Below, piece by piece: positions 1 through 8,135 of a stretch of 64,000 bases of DNA. The notes beneath the pieces were generated by a model that was not told the origin of the DNA, made no database searches, and saw nothing but the letters and a program-made list of their open reading frames with translations. This DNA comes from Pimelobacter simplex (GTDB lineage: Bacteria > Actinomycetota > Actinomycetes > Propionibacteriales > Nocardioidaceae): contig NZ_CP096276.1 in assembly GCF_024662235.1 (NCBI RefSeq), forward strand, positions 1,860,001 to 1,924,000, read 5' to 3'. A program made the translations under genes and the position numbers. Numbering within the stretch: the first letter of the stretch is position 1; each line of letters begins with the position of its first letter.

Positions 1-75
1 GTTCCAAGCCTCGATGAGGCGCCTGACACCATCTGTCTGTACCACCCTGTCCGGCCACCCATGGTGCGCACGGGG

Positions 76-1419
76 TCAGATCACGGCCGGCCGCTCGTTG
101 CCAGCGTCCCGGATCCCACGCTCCGTGTCGACCCGCAGGAGCAGCAGCCCGCCCAGGACGAAGAACGCGATGAGGGCGAAGATCGCCGGCCGGTAGGAGT
201 CGGTGATCTGGTAGACGATGCCGAAGGTCAGCGTGCCGAACCACGAGGTCCCGCGGTCCATGGCGTGGTAGAGGCTGAAGTACTCCGCCTCCTTGCCGCG
301 CGGGATGAACAGCGAGAAGTACGAGCGGGCCAGCGCCTGGGTGCCGCCGAGGACGACGCCGATCGCGACGCCGAGGACCAGGAAGGGCACCAGCTGCCCG
401 TCCGGTACGACGAGCGCGACGCTCACGATGGCCATCCAGCCGACGAGCCCGGCCAGGATGACCTTCTTGGCGCCGTGGCGCGCGGCAGCGCGGCCGAAGC
501 CGATCGCGCCGAACATGGCCACGAACTGCACGAGCAGGTAGGTGCCGAGCACGGTGCCCTCGCCGAAGCCGAGCTCCTCGATGCCGAAGGTCGAGGCGGA
601 GGCGATGACGGTCTGGATGCCGTCGTTGAAGAACAGGTAGGCGACCAGGAAGGTCAGCGCGACCGGGTAGTTGCGCAGGTCGCGCAGGGTCGCGGCGAGC
701 TGGCCGAAGGAGCGGGACATCAGGCCGCCGCTGACTTCCTCGACATCGACCGGGGGGTGCTGCTTGATCCGGCGCCAGGGGATGACCATGAACGCCGCCC
801 ACCAGATCGCGGCCGAGAGCAGGGAGAGGCGCACGGCCATCTCCTTGTCGAGGCCGAGGGCGTCGTGGAAGGTGACGACGGCGAAGTTGACGGCGAGCAG
901 GAGGCCGCCGCCGGCGTAACCGTAGGCCCAGCCGACCGACGAGACGCGGTCGCGCTCCTTCTCGTCGGAGATGAGGGGCAGGATCGAGTCGCTGACCACG
1001 ATCGCGGCGCCACCGGCGAGGTTGGCGACCATGAACGCGATGCTGCCGAAGAGCCAGTTCTCGCCGCTCATGAAGAACAGCAGGCCCGCGGCGACCGCGC
1101 CGATCCAGGACAGGCCGACCAGCAGGTCGGGCTTGCGGGCGGTGCGATCGGCGATCGCGCCGACGAGGGGGAAGATCAGGGCGCTCAGGAGCGTCGACAC
1201 CGTGATCACGTACGACGGCAGCGAGCCCGGCGCGATCGCGAGCCCGAGCACGTGGATCCGCCCGTGCTCGCCGACGGCGTTCTCGGCCACCGAGATCAGG
1301 TAGGGCGCGAAGAGCACGCCGGCGACGGTCGTCTGGAACGCCGAGGCGGCCCAGTCGGTGAAGTACCAGGCGCGCTGCTCGCGGGCCCGGTTGAGCGGGC
1401 CCAGGTCCGCGATCGTCAT
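76..1419 (-). CDS. MFS transporter, UMF1/Atg22-like family
   Basis: An integral membrane transporter of about 447 residues with roughly 12 hydrophobic helices. The N-terminal stretch RAWYFTDWAASAFQTTV is typical of the UMF1 (Atg22-like) branch of the major facilitator superfamily, and the first cytoplasmic loop has the MFS-type GAIADRTARKPDL motif. The substrate is unknown; some relatives export amino acids or small metabolites. I chose the ATG at 1419 rather than an in-frame codon nine residues upstream because it forms an ATGA overlap with the stop codon of the preceding phosphodiesterase gene, which suggests translational coupling. The pair may handle products of glycerophosphodiester breakdown, but that is inference. 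Confidence 0.85.
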   Translation of the reverse strand: MTIADLGPLNRAREQRAWYFTDWAASAFQTTVAGVLFAPYLISVAENAVGEHGRIHVLGLAIAPGSLPSYVITVSTLLSALIFPLVGAIADRTARKPDLLVGLSWIGAVAAGLLFFMSGENWLFGSIAFMVANLAGGAAIVVSDSILPLISDEKERDRVSSVGWAYGYAGGGLLLAVNFAVVTFHDALGLDKEMAVRLSLLSAAIWWAAFMVIPWRRIKQHPPVDVEEVSGGLMSRSFGQLAATLRDLRNYPVALTFLVAYLFFNDGIQTVIASASTFGIEELGFGEGTVLGTYLLVQFVAMFGAIGFGRAAARHGAKKVILAGLVGWMAIVSVALVVPDGQLVPFLVLGVAIGVVLGGTQALARSYFSLFIPRGKEAEYFSLYHAMDRGTSWFGTLTFGIVYQITDSYRPAIFALIAFFVLGGLLLLRVDTERGIRDAGNERPAVI

Positions 1420-2201
1420 GTCGTGCCTCCCCGCGCGGACCACCACTGGCCACGTCGCTGCAGCACATCCTTGAGCACGTCGGTGCGGTCCGTGAAGAGC
1501 CCGTCGACACCGCGGTCGAGGAGCGTGTGCATCTCGGCGGGCTCGTCGATGGTCCAGACGTGGACCTGGAGGCCGGCCGCGTGGGCGCGGCGCACGAAGC
1601 CGGGCGTGGTCACCACGAACCGGCCGCGCCGGTGGGGCACCTGGAAGGCGGCGAAGCGCCCTCCGGCGAGGAGCCGGGCCAGCCGGACGCTGGGGGAGAG
1701 CCGGAAGGCGACGATCTGCCAGGGGTCGGCCGCGGTCGGCACCCGGCCGCCGGTGAGCTCACGGAAGCGGCCGATCCGGCGGCGCGAGAACGAGGCGACG
1801 AGCAGCCGGTCCCACAGGTCGCGCTCGCGGACGAGCGCGGCGAGCGCCTCGGCCGCGCCCTCGGACTTGAGGTCGATGTTGAACCGCGCCTCGGGGAAGG
1901 CGTCGAGGAGGTCGACCAGGGTCGGCACCTCCTCGCGCCCGCCGATCCGGGCGCGGCGTACCTCGGCGAGGGTGAGCTCGCGGATCGCGCCCTGCTGGTC
2001 GGTGACCCGGTCGAGGACCTCGTCGTGGAACGCCAGCAGCACGCCGTCGGCGGTCAGGTGGACGTCGGTCTCGAGGTAGTCGTAGCCGAGCGCCGCGGCG
2101 TGCCGGAACGCGGCCAGCGTGTTCTCCAGGCCCTCGATCTCGGGGTGGTAGGCACCGCCGCGGTGCGCGAAAGCGAGGACCCTGCTTGGCTCCAGGTACA
2201 T
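1416..2201 (-). CDS. Glycerophosphodiester phosphodiesterase
   Basis: A 261-residue GDPD-family enzyme predicted to hydrolyse glycerophosphodiesters to glycerol 3-phosphate and an alcohol. The TIM-barrel motifs are present: HRGG with the first catalytic His at residue 13, ENTLAAF, LETDVHLT with the metal-binding acidic residues, and AFHDE with the second catalytic His. There is no signal peptide, so it should act in the cytoplasm. Length is normal for the family. It is first in a two-gene transcription unit with the MFS transporter, overlapping it by 4 nt. Confidence 0.88.
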   Translation of the reverse strand: MYLEPSRVLAFAHRGGAYHPEIEGLENTLAAFRHAAALGYDYLETDVHLTADGVLLAFHDEVLDRVTDQQGAIRELTLAEVRRARIGGREEVPTLVDLLDAFPEARFNIDLKSEGAAEALAALVRERDLWDRLLVASFSRRRIGRFRELTGGRVPTAADPWQIVAFRLSPSVRLARLLAGGRFAAFQVPHRRGRFVVTTPGFVRRAHAAGLQVHVWTIDEPAEMHTLLDRGVDGLFTDRTDVLKDVLQRRGQWWSARGGTT

Positions 2202-2311
2202 GGGGTGGCCTCTCAGAGGGTGCTGGGCCGCTCGGCCGGCAGCGCGGCGGGAGACGCCTCCCGGCAGCTTGCTGCCTCCCTGGCGGCGGAGACGCGCTCG
2301 GCCCATCGAGC

Positions 2312-3853
2312 TCAGATGTCGCGGAAGGTCTCGATCTCGGCGCCCAGCGAGCTGAGCCTCTCGGCGAGGTCCTCGTAGCCGCGGTGGATGACGTAGGTGC
2401 TCCGCAGCACGGAGGTGCCCTTGCTCGCCAGCATCGCCAGCAGGACGACGACCGCGGGCCGCAGCGCCGGCGGGCACACCAGCTCGGTGCCGGTCCAGGA
2501 GGTCGGGCCCTCGATCTGGATCCGGTGCGGGTCGAGGAGGGTGACCCGGCCGCCGAGCTTGTTGAGCTCGGTGAGGTAGATCGCCCGGTTGTCGTAGACC
2601 CAGTCGTGCAGGTAGGTCTGGCCCTCGGCGACCGCGCCGATGATGGCGAAGAACGGCAGGTTGTCGATGTTGAGGCCGGGGAACGGCATCGGGTGGATCT
2701 TGTCGCGGGGGGCGACGAGGTCGGAGGGGTGCGTGGTGATGTCGACCAGGCGGGTCCGGCCGTTGGCCGCGAGGTACTCCTCGGTGCGGTCGTAGCGGAA
2801 GCCCATCTCCTCGAGCACCGCGAGCTCGATCTCGAGGAACTCGATCGGCGCGCGCCGGATGGTGATCTCGGAGCGGGTCACGATCGCGGCGGCGAGCAGG
2901 GACATCGCCTCGATCGGGTCCTCGCTGGGGGAGTAGTCGACGTCGACGTCGATGCTCTCGCGGCCGGTGACGGTCAGGGTCGTGGTGCCGATGCCCTCGA
3001 CCTCGACGCCGAGCGCCTGGAGGTAGAAGCAGAGGTCCTGGACCATGTAGTTGGACGAGGCGTTGCGGATCACGGTGGTGCCGGGATGCAGTGCGGCGGC
3101 CATGAGCGCGTTCTCGGTGACCGTGTCGCCGCGCTCGGTGAGCACGATCGGGCGGCCGGGGACGATCGCCCGGTTGAGCTGGGCGTGGTACCAGCCGTCG
3201 GTCGCCTTGACCTCGAGGCCGAACGGGCGCAGCGCGGACATGTGCGGCTCGACCGTGCGGGTGCCGAGGTTGCAGCCGCCGGCGTAGGGCAGCTCGAAGG
3301 TGTCGGCGCGGTGCAGCAGCGGGCCGAGGAACATGATCACCGAGCGGGTACGCCGCGCGGCCTCCTCGTCGATGCGGGTCAGGTCGATGTCCTTGGGCGG
3401 GATGATCTCGAGGTCGTTCTCGCCGTTGATCCAGCGGGTCTGCACGCCGATGCTGTCGAGGACCTCGAGCAGCCGGTTGACCTCCTCGATGCGCGCGACC
3501 TTGCGCAGCGTGGTGCGGCCCCGGTTGAGCAGCGAGGCGCACAGGAGCGCGACGCCGGCGTTCTTGGAGGTCTTGACGTCGATGCTGCCGGTCAGGGTCG
3601 TGGGTCCCTTGACCCGCAGGTGGGTCGGGCCCGCGCCGAGCGCGACGATCTCGGAGTCGAGCGCGCTGCCGATCCGGGCGAGCATCTCGAGCGAGAGGTT
3701 CTGGTGGCCCTTCTCGATCCGGTTGATCGCGCTCTGGCTGGTGCCGAGGCGCTCGGCCAGCTGCGCCTGGGTCAGCTCACGGTGCTTGCGAGCGTCCCGG
3801 ATGAGGTTCCCGATCCGGCCCTTGTAGTCGTCGGTCGGCTCGTCGGAAGTCAT
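2312..3853 (-). CDS. MurA-like UDP-GlcNAc 1-carboxyvinyltransferase fused to an N-terminal XRE DNA-binding domain
   Basis: A 513-residue protein. Residues about 13-70 form an XRE/Cro-type helix-turn-helix (LTQAQLAERLGTSQSAINRIEKG). Residues about 78-513 form an EPSP-synthase-fold domain like MurA, which transfers enolpyruvate from PEP to UDP-GlcNAc in peptidoglycan synthesis. The substrate-binding Lys97-Asn98 pair and the catalytic loop AGGCNLG with Cys194 (equivalent to Cys115 of E. coli MurA, the fosfomycin target) are kept, so activity is plausible. The start at 3853 lies 6 nt after a TACCGT -10 box (3860-3865), indicating a leaderless mRNA; the longer ATG at 3871 sits inside an operator-like palindrome and is less likely. 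It may be a second, self-regulated MurA or a sensor derived from one. Confidence 0.85.
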   Translation of the reverse strand: MTSDEPTDDYKGRIGNLIRDARKHRELTQAQLAERLGTSQSAINRIEKGHQNLSLEMLARIGSALDSEIVALGAGPTHLRVKGPTTLTGSIDVKTSKNAGVALLCASLLNRGRTTLRKVARIEEVNRLLEVLDSIGVQTRWINGENDLEIIPPKDIDLTRIDEEAARRTRSVIMFLGPLLHRADTFELPYAGGCNLGTRTVEPHMSALRPFGLEVKATDGWYHAQLNRAIVPGRPIVLTERGDTVTENALMAAALHPGTTVIRNASSNYMVQDLCFYLQALGVEVEGIGTTTLTVTGRESIDVDVDYSPSEDPIEAMSLLAAAIVTRSEITIRRAPIEFLEIELAVLEEMGFRYDRTEEYLAANGRTRLVDITTHPSDLVAPRDKIHPMPFPGLNIDNLPFFAIIGAVAEGQTYLHDWVYDNRAIYLTELNKLGGRVTLLDPHRIQIEGPTSWTGTELVCPPALRPAVVVLLAMLASKGTSVLRSTYVIHRGYEDLAERLSSLGAEIETFRDI

Positions 3854-3859
3854 GCCTCG

Positions 3860-3887
3860 ACGGTAACTCATATATGAGATAAGGCAA
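3860..3887 (-). promoter_or_regulatory. Promoter and candidate autoregulatory operator of the MurA-XRE gene
   Basis: On the minus strand a TTGCCT -35 (3882-3887), a 16-nt spacer and a TACCGT -10 (3860-3865) precede the ATG at 3853. The spacer contains the perfect 12-bp palindrome CTCATATATGAG (3867-3878), AT-rich in a GC-rich genome. Its place between -35 and -10 is that of a repressor site; the fused XRE domain is the obvious candidate to bind it. Confidence 0.6.
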
Positions 3888-3939
3888 GCACGCGGCGCCC
3901 CGGCGCGGCGGTTCCGGTCCAGGTGGAAGACTGCGGGAC

Positions 3940-4956
3940 ATGCGCGCGACGACGATCCACGGGACCCGTGACATCCGGGTCGACGAGGTCCCCGACCCTC
4001 AGCTCAAGCGTCCCACCGACGCCATCGTCAAGGTCACCGCCGGCTGCATCTGCGGCTCGGACCTGTGGCCCTACCGCGGGGAGAACCCGATCCGTCCCGG
4101 CGCCACCATCGGCCACGAGTGCATCGGCGTGGTCGAGGAGGTCGGTGCCGAGGTGCGCGACTTCCGGCCCGGCGACTACGTGATCGTGCCGTTCTGCCAC
4201 TGCGACAACACCTGCGCCCACTGCCGCAACGGCGCTCAGTCGGCGTGCGTCAACCTGTCGATGACCTCCAGCGGCCAGGCCGAGTACGCCCGGGTCGGCC
4301 AGGCCGACGGCAGCCTCGTCGCCACCGGCGGTACGCCGCCCGAGGACCTGCTCGCCTCGGTGCTCGCGCTCACCGACGTGATGCCGACCGGGTGGCACGC
4401 CGCGGTCTGCGCGGGCGTCAAGGCGGGCGACACCGCGGTGGTGGTCGGCGACGGCGCGGTCGGTCTGTGCGCCGTGATCGCGGCCAAGGCGATGGGCGCC
4501 GAGCGGATCGTCGCGATGTCACGGCACGCCCCGCGCCAGGAGCTGGCCCAGGCGTTCGGGGCGACCCACGTGGTCGCCGCCCGCGGCAAGGAGGCGATCG
4601 CCGAGGTGCTCGAGCTCACCGACGGCGTGGGCGCCGACGCGGCGCTCGAGTGCGTGGGCACCGGTGACGCGATGACGACCGCGATCGGGGTCACCCGGCC
4701 CGGCGGCGGCGTCGGGTACGTCGGCGTACCGCACGGGGTCGAGCTGCCCGTGCGCAAGCTCTTCGAGACCAACATCGGCCTGCGCGGCGGCATCGCCCCC
4801 GTGCGCCGCTACCTGCCCGACCTGCTGCGGCTGGTCCAGGACCGGGCCATCGACCCGGGCCGGGTCTTCGACCTGACCCTGCCGATGGAGGAATCGCCCG
4901 AGGGGTACCGGGCGATGGACGAGCGGCGCGCGATCAAGGTCATGCTTCGTCCATGA
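3940..4956 (+). CDS. Zinc-dependent alcohol dehydrogenase
   Basis: A 338-residue medium-chain dehydrogenase/reductase that should oxidise an alcohol or reduce an aldehyde with NAD(P). Visible features: catalytic zinc ligand CGSD (Cys38), GHE with His59-Glu60, a structural-zinc cysteine cluster between residues 86 and 103, and the nucleotide-binding GDGAVG in the middle of the chain. Length is usual for the family. The native substrate cannot be read from the sequence. The stop codon overlaps the start of the next gene (ATGA), so both are probably one operon transcribed away from the MurA-XRE gene. Confidence 0.9.
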   Translation: MRATTIHGTRDIRVDEVPDPQLKRPTDAIVKVTAGCICGSDLWPYRGENPIRPGATIGHECIGVVEEVGAEVRDFRPGDYVIVPFCHCDNTCAHCRNGAQSACVNLSMTSSGQAEYARVGQADGSLVATGGTPPEDLLASVLALTDVMPTGWHAAVCAGVKAGDTAVVVGDGAVGLCAVIAAKAMGAERIVAMSRHAPRQELAQAFGATHVVAARGKEAIAEVLELTDGVGADAALECVGTGDAMTTAIGVTRPGGGVGYVGVPHGVELPVRKLFETNIGLRGGIAPVRRYLPDLLRLVQDRAIDPGRVFDLTLPMEESPEGYRAMDERRAIKVMLRP

Positions 4957-5759
4957 CCCTTCTCGGCCCTGACGCCTACCTCGACCACATCCGCACCGAG
5001 TCCGCCCGGTTCGCCGACGTCCTCGCGACCTGCCCGCCCGACGCACGGGTGCCCTCGTGCCCCGACTGGACCGCCGCGGACCTGGTGGCCCACCTGAGCG
5101 GGGTCCAGCACTTCTGGACCGGCATCATCGCCGGCCGGCCGGTGGCGCCCGTCGACGAGGACGCCGAGGGGCGCGCCCCCCTCGCGTCGTACGACGACGA
5201 GCTGGCGCGCTTCCGGAGCACCCACGACACCTTCGTCGCCACGCTGGCGGCAGCCGACCCGGCCGAGCCGGCCTGGTCGTGGTCGGGCCCGGACGACCAG
5301 AAGGTCGCCTTCACCTACCGCCGCCAGGCCCACGAGGCGCTGATCCACCGCCTCGACGCCGAGCTGGCCGCCGGACAGGTGACCCCGCTGCCCGCGGCGC
5401 TGGCCACCGACGGGGTCCACGAGGCCCTCGACGTGATGTACGGCGGCCTGCCCGACTGGGGCCGGTTCACCCCCGGCGAGCACGTCGTCGAGTACCGGAT
5501 GACCGACACCGCGACCTCGATCTGGACCCGCCTCGGCACGTTCGCGGGCACCTCGCCCGAGGGCAAGGTCTACGCCGACGAGCCCGACCAGCACGTCGTG
5601 GCCGACCCGGGCACCGCGCCTGCGCTCGTGGTCGCCGCGACGGCCTCCGACCTCGACGCGTGGCTGTGGCACCGCGGGGACGACGCGCGGGTGGCGATCA
5701 GCGGGGACGACGCCGTCCGGGCGCTGGTGACCGGGCTGCTGGGCCAGTCGATCGACTGA
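4953..5759 (+). CDS. DinB/mycothiol-dependent maleylpyruvate isomerase family protein
   Basis: A 268-residue protein of the TIGR03083-type family. The N-terminal four-helix DinB-like domain has the sequences PSCPDWTAADLVAHLSGV and RQAHEALIHRLDAE, whose histidines are the expected metal ligands; the C-terminal part resembles the MDMPI C-terminal (SCP-like) domain. Characterised relatives use mycothiol as cofactor, for example in maleylpyruvate isomerisation, but the reaction here is unknown. It overlaps the alcohol dehydrogenase by 4 nt. Two other DinB-superfamily proteins lie at 24566 and 46156. Confidence 0.82.
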   Translation: MTLLGPDAYLDHIRTESARFADVLATCPPDARVPSCPDWTAADLVAHLSGVQHFWTGIIAGRPVAPVDEDAEGRAPLASYDDELARFRSTHDTFVATLAAADPAEPAWSWSGPDDQKVAFTYRRQAHEALIHRLDAELAAGQVTPLPAALATDGVHEALDVMYGGLPDWGRFTPGEHVVEYRMTDTATSIWTRLGTFAGTSPEGKVYADEPDQHVVADPGTAPALVVAATASDLDAWLWHRGDDARVAISGDDAVRALVTGLLGQSID

Positions 5760-5767
5760 GGTCTCAG
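5756..5767. terminator. Palindrome spanning two convergent stop codons
   Basis: CTGAG-GT-CTCAG carries the TGA of the plus-strand gene (5757-5759) and the TGA of the minus-strand mini-gene (5764-5766). It may act as a weak bidirectional terminator, but the stem is only 5 bp and there is no T-run. The same arrangement recurs at 46148 and 59240. Confidence 0.3.
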
Positions 5768-5916
5768 GCGGGGTGGGTCGGGCCGTGGCCCGCCCCGCGC
5801 ACCTGGGCGCGGCTGCTGGACCGCCCGGCCCAGTAGACGACCCCGAAGAGCGCGCCGACGGCGAGCGCGGCGACGACCAGGACGGCGACCAAGGTGAGGA
5901 TCAGCGCGAGGCTCAT
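5764..5916 (-). CDS. Small single-span membrane protein (50 aa), unknown function
   Basis: Fifty codons starting at ATG 5916. Residues about 3-31 are one uninterrupted hydrophobic helix (LALILTLVAVLVVAALAVGA continuing to VVYWA) followed by a short polar, Arg-containing tail. No family recognised. GC-rich third positions and the convergent fit with the gene at 4953-5759 support it being real. Confidence 0.6.
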   Translation of the reverse strand: MSLALILTLVAVLVVAALAVGALFGVVYWAGRSSSRAQVRGAGHGPTHPA

Positions 5917-5989
5917 GGCCTCACTCTGACATGACCTGCGTCACACCCGGTCTATGACGTGCGTCACATGCCGGGTGATCGGGGCCGGC

Positions 5990-6121
5990 TCAGGACCGGG
6001 TCCGGACCTCGCAGCCGCAGTCGTGGTCGCACGGCAGGTAGTAGTGCCCGGCGTGCCCGCAGTAGGGGCAGGGCCGGTCGTGGGACAGGTGGCCCTGGTC
6101 GATGACGTCGGATTCCCGCAT
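5990..6121 (-). CDS. Cys/His-rich mini-protein (43 aa), probable zinc-binding
   Basis: A 43-residue reading frame from ATG 6121, preceded by a GGGAG ribosome-binding site. It contains the pair CPYC and the cluster CDHDCGC with histidines between (GHAGHYY), that is six cysteines and several histidines in about 30 residues. This looks like a small zinc ribbon or metal-binding knuckle. No named family recognised. It is divergent from the SDR at 6241, with 119 bp between them. Confidence 0.6.
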   Translation of the reverse strand: MRESDVIDQGHLSHDRPCPYCGHAGHYYLPCDHDCGCEVRTRS

Positions 6122-6240
6122 GGTGTGTCTCCCGGTGCTCTTCCTTCTTCGATCGGTCGGGTGAGGGCCGACCTGAGGCGCCGGCGATCTCCGACCGTGG
6201 GAGGAAGACAGCCCGTCGTCACGACGGCGAGGATGCGGGC

Positions 6241-7089
6241 ATGAGCGAGCTGCGCGGCAAGACCTTCCTGGTGTCCGGCGCCAACACCGGGATCGGCAAG
6301 GAGACGGTGCGGGTGCTGGCCGGGCGTGGTGCGCGGGTGGTACTCGCCGGGCGCTCCGAGGACAAGACCCGGGCGGCGATCCGCGAGATCGCCGACGAGA
6401 CCGGCAACACCGACCTGGACTACCTGCCGCTGGACCTGGGCGACCTCGCGTCGGTCCGGGCGGCGGCCGCGACCTTCCTCGCCTCGGGCGAGCGGCTCGA
6501 CGTCCTGCTCAACAACGCCGGGCTGGCCGGCAAGCGGGGGATGACGGCGAGCGGCTTCGAGCTGGCGTTCGGGACCAACCACGTCGGGACGTTCCTGCTC
6601 ACCGAGCTGCTCCGCGACCACGTCGCGGCGACCGGGCCGGGGCGGATCGTCAACGTCGCGAGCACGGGGCACTACCGCGCCAAGGGCATCGACTGGGACG
6701 CCGTACGGCGCCCGAGCGTGACGCGCACGGCGTTCGACGAGTACTGCGTCTCCAAGCTCGCCAACGTGCTCCACGCGCGTGAGCTCGCCCGCCGGATGGA
6801 GGGCACCGGGGTCACGACCTACTCGCTGCACCCGGGGGCGATCGCCTCGGACGTGTGGCGCGAGGTGCCGTTCGGCGTGCGCCACGTGATGAAGCTCTTC
6901 ATGAAGTCGACCGCCGACGGCGCCCGGACCTCGCTCTACTGCGCCACGTCGCCGGACGTGGCGGGCGAGAGCGGGCGCTACTACGACGACGAGCGGGTCA
7001 AGGAGCCGTCGCGGGTGGTGACCGACGAGCTGGCTGCCGAGCTCTGGTCGCGCAGCGAGGCGTGGGTGGCCGAGCCCGCGGTGTCCTGA
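6241..7089 (+). CDS. Short-chain dehydrogenase (retinol-dehydrogenase-like SDR)
   Basis: A 282-residue SDR. It has the cofactor motif GANTGIG near residue 14, the structural NNAG, and a catalytic YxxxK (YCVSK). Its long C-terminal region and the TNHVGTFLL pattern resemble retinol-dehydrogenase/WW-oxidoreductase-like SDRs. An NAD(P)-dependent oxidoreductase with unknown substrate. Its last 109 bp run antisense to the 3' end of the next gene. It may work with the AGPS-like operon that converges on it. A homologue-like SDR is at 53551. Confidence 0.88.
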   Translation: MSELRGKTFLVSGANTGIGKETVRVLAGRGARVVLAGRSEDKTRAAIREIADETGNTDLDYLPLDLGDLASVRAAAATFLASGERLDVLLNNAGLAGKRGMTASGFELAFGTNHVGTFLLTELLRDHVAATGPGRIVNVASTGHYRAKGIDWDAVRRPSVTRTAFDEYCVSKLANVLHARELARRMEGTGVTTYSLHPGAIASDVWREVPFGVRHVMKLFMKSTADGARTSLYCATSPDVAGESGRYYDDERVKEPSRVVTDELAAELWSRSEAWVAEPAVS

Positions 7090-8135
7090 CGGCGGTCGAC
7101 CCACTCGACGTACCCGCTGCCGGTGCGCTGCGCACCGCGCCAGGTCGTCTCGTGCCGGAAGGCCGAGACGTAGCCGGTGCCGTGGCCGTAGCGGTAGGGC
7201 GCGTCGACCTCGGCGTCCATCCGGAGCACCTCGGCGGCGCCGTCGCGGACGGTCCAGCGCATCCGGAGCGGCACCCGCATCGGGCGCCCGGCGGGGTCGT
7301 GGCGCGGCTCGGGATCCCAGGCGGTGACCTCGAACCGCACGTCGTCGTAGACCTCGGCGGTTCCGCCGCGGGTGCGCACGTGGAGCAGCCGGCAGGCGGT
7401 CACGCCGTGGGCGCTGACGTCGGTCAGCAGCAGCTGGGTGTCGGCGTCGAGGTTGACGATCTGGTAGGTGAAGAACTCGATCGGCAGCTTGGCCCAGCCG
7501 GGCAGCGGGCGCCGCAGGAGCGACTGCGGGGAGAGGCTGCGGGCGTACTCGACGGTGCCGAGTCCGGCGAAGGTGTGCTCGGTCGCGTCGTGACGCACGG
7601 TGGCGCGGTAGGGCGCGAGCAGGCTGACGTGGTCGTACGCCGGGCTGCGGACGAACCAGGACGCGAGGTCGGTGACGTCCAGCTCGACGTCGGCCTCGAA
7701 GGCCGCGTAGCGACCGGCGACGCGCACGCGGGGGAGGTCGACCTCGACGGTGAGGTCCTCGCCCCAGCGCAGCGGCCCGGACTGGGGGAACGAGCACTCC
7801 GTGGCCGCGTCGTAGCCGGCGTGGTGGTGCTGCTCGCCGTGCGCGGTCGCGGAGAGCACCATCGCGGTGTCGCGGGCGTCGGGCGCGGCGATCCGGTCGT
7901 CGTCGAAGCAGGTGGTGCCGGTCGCGCCGATGAACGTCATCGTGTTGAGGAAGCGGTAGGGCGCCGGCAGGTCGGGCAGGAAGACGCCGAGGTGGGTCCA
8001 GGCCCAGGTGCGCGAGCGCGGGTGGGGGCGGAAGAGGTCGGTCCGGCGGAACGGCTCGGTCGAGGCCTGCAGGCGGCGGTCGGTGCGCAGGAGCGCGGGC
8101 ACGAGGAGCGGCGCCGCGTGGCGCAGGAGGTTCAC
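6981..8135 (-). CDS. Conserved hypothetical protein in AGPS-like operon
   Basis: A protein of 384 residues starting at GTG 8135, whose start overlaps the TGA of the flavoenzyme gene (GTGA). I do not recognise a named domain with certainty. The chain is rich in beta-strand-like segments (YAAFEADVELDV, FEVTAWDPEPRH, GYVEWVDRR), which would fit a lipocalin/AttH-like barrel, but this is a guess. No signal peptide or membrane span. The last 36 or so residues, after a plausible domain end near GYVEWVDRR, are Ser/Arg-rich and encoded antisense to the SDR, so the tail may be a recent extension after loss of a stop codon. Confidence 0.7.
   Translation of the reverse strand: MNLLRHAAPLLVPALLRTDRRLQASTEPFRRTDLFRPHPRSRTWAWTHLGVFLPDLPAPYRFLNTMTFIGATGTTCFDDDRIAAPDARDTAMVLSATAHGEQHHHAGYDAATECSFPQSGPLRWGEDLTVEVDLPRVRVAGRYAAFEADVELDVTDLASWFVRSPAYDHVSLLAPYRATVRHDATEHTFAGLGTVEYARSLSPQSLLRRPLPGWAKLPIEFFTYQIVNLDADTQLLLTDVSAHGVTACRLLHVRTRGGTAEVYDDVRFEVTAWDPEPRHDPAGRPMRVPLRMRWTVRDGAAEVLRMDAEVDAPYRYGHGTGYVSAFRHETTWRGAQRTGSGYVEWVDRRQDTAGSATHASLRDQSSAASSSVTTRDGSLTRSSS

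Noticed and set aside
1..75. Gene at the left edge
   Set aside because: Only short frames with no recognisable product before the MFS stop at 76.
3854..3871. Longer start (ATG 3871) for the MurA-XRE gene
   Set aside because: That ATG is part of the palindrome and upstream of the -10 box; ATG 3853 fits the leaderless pattern.
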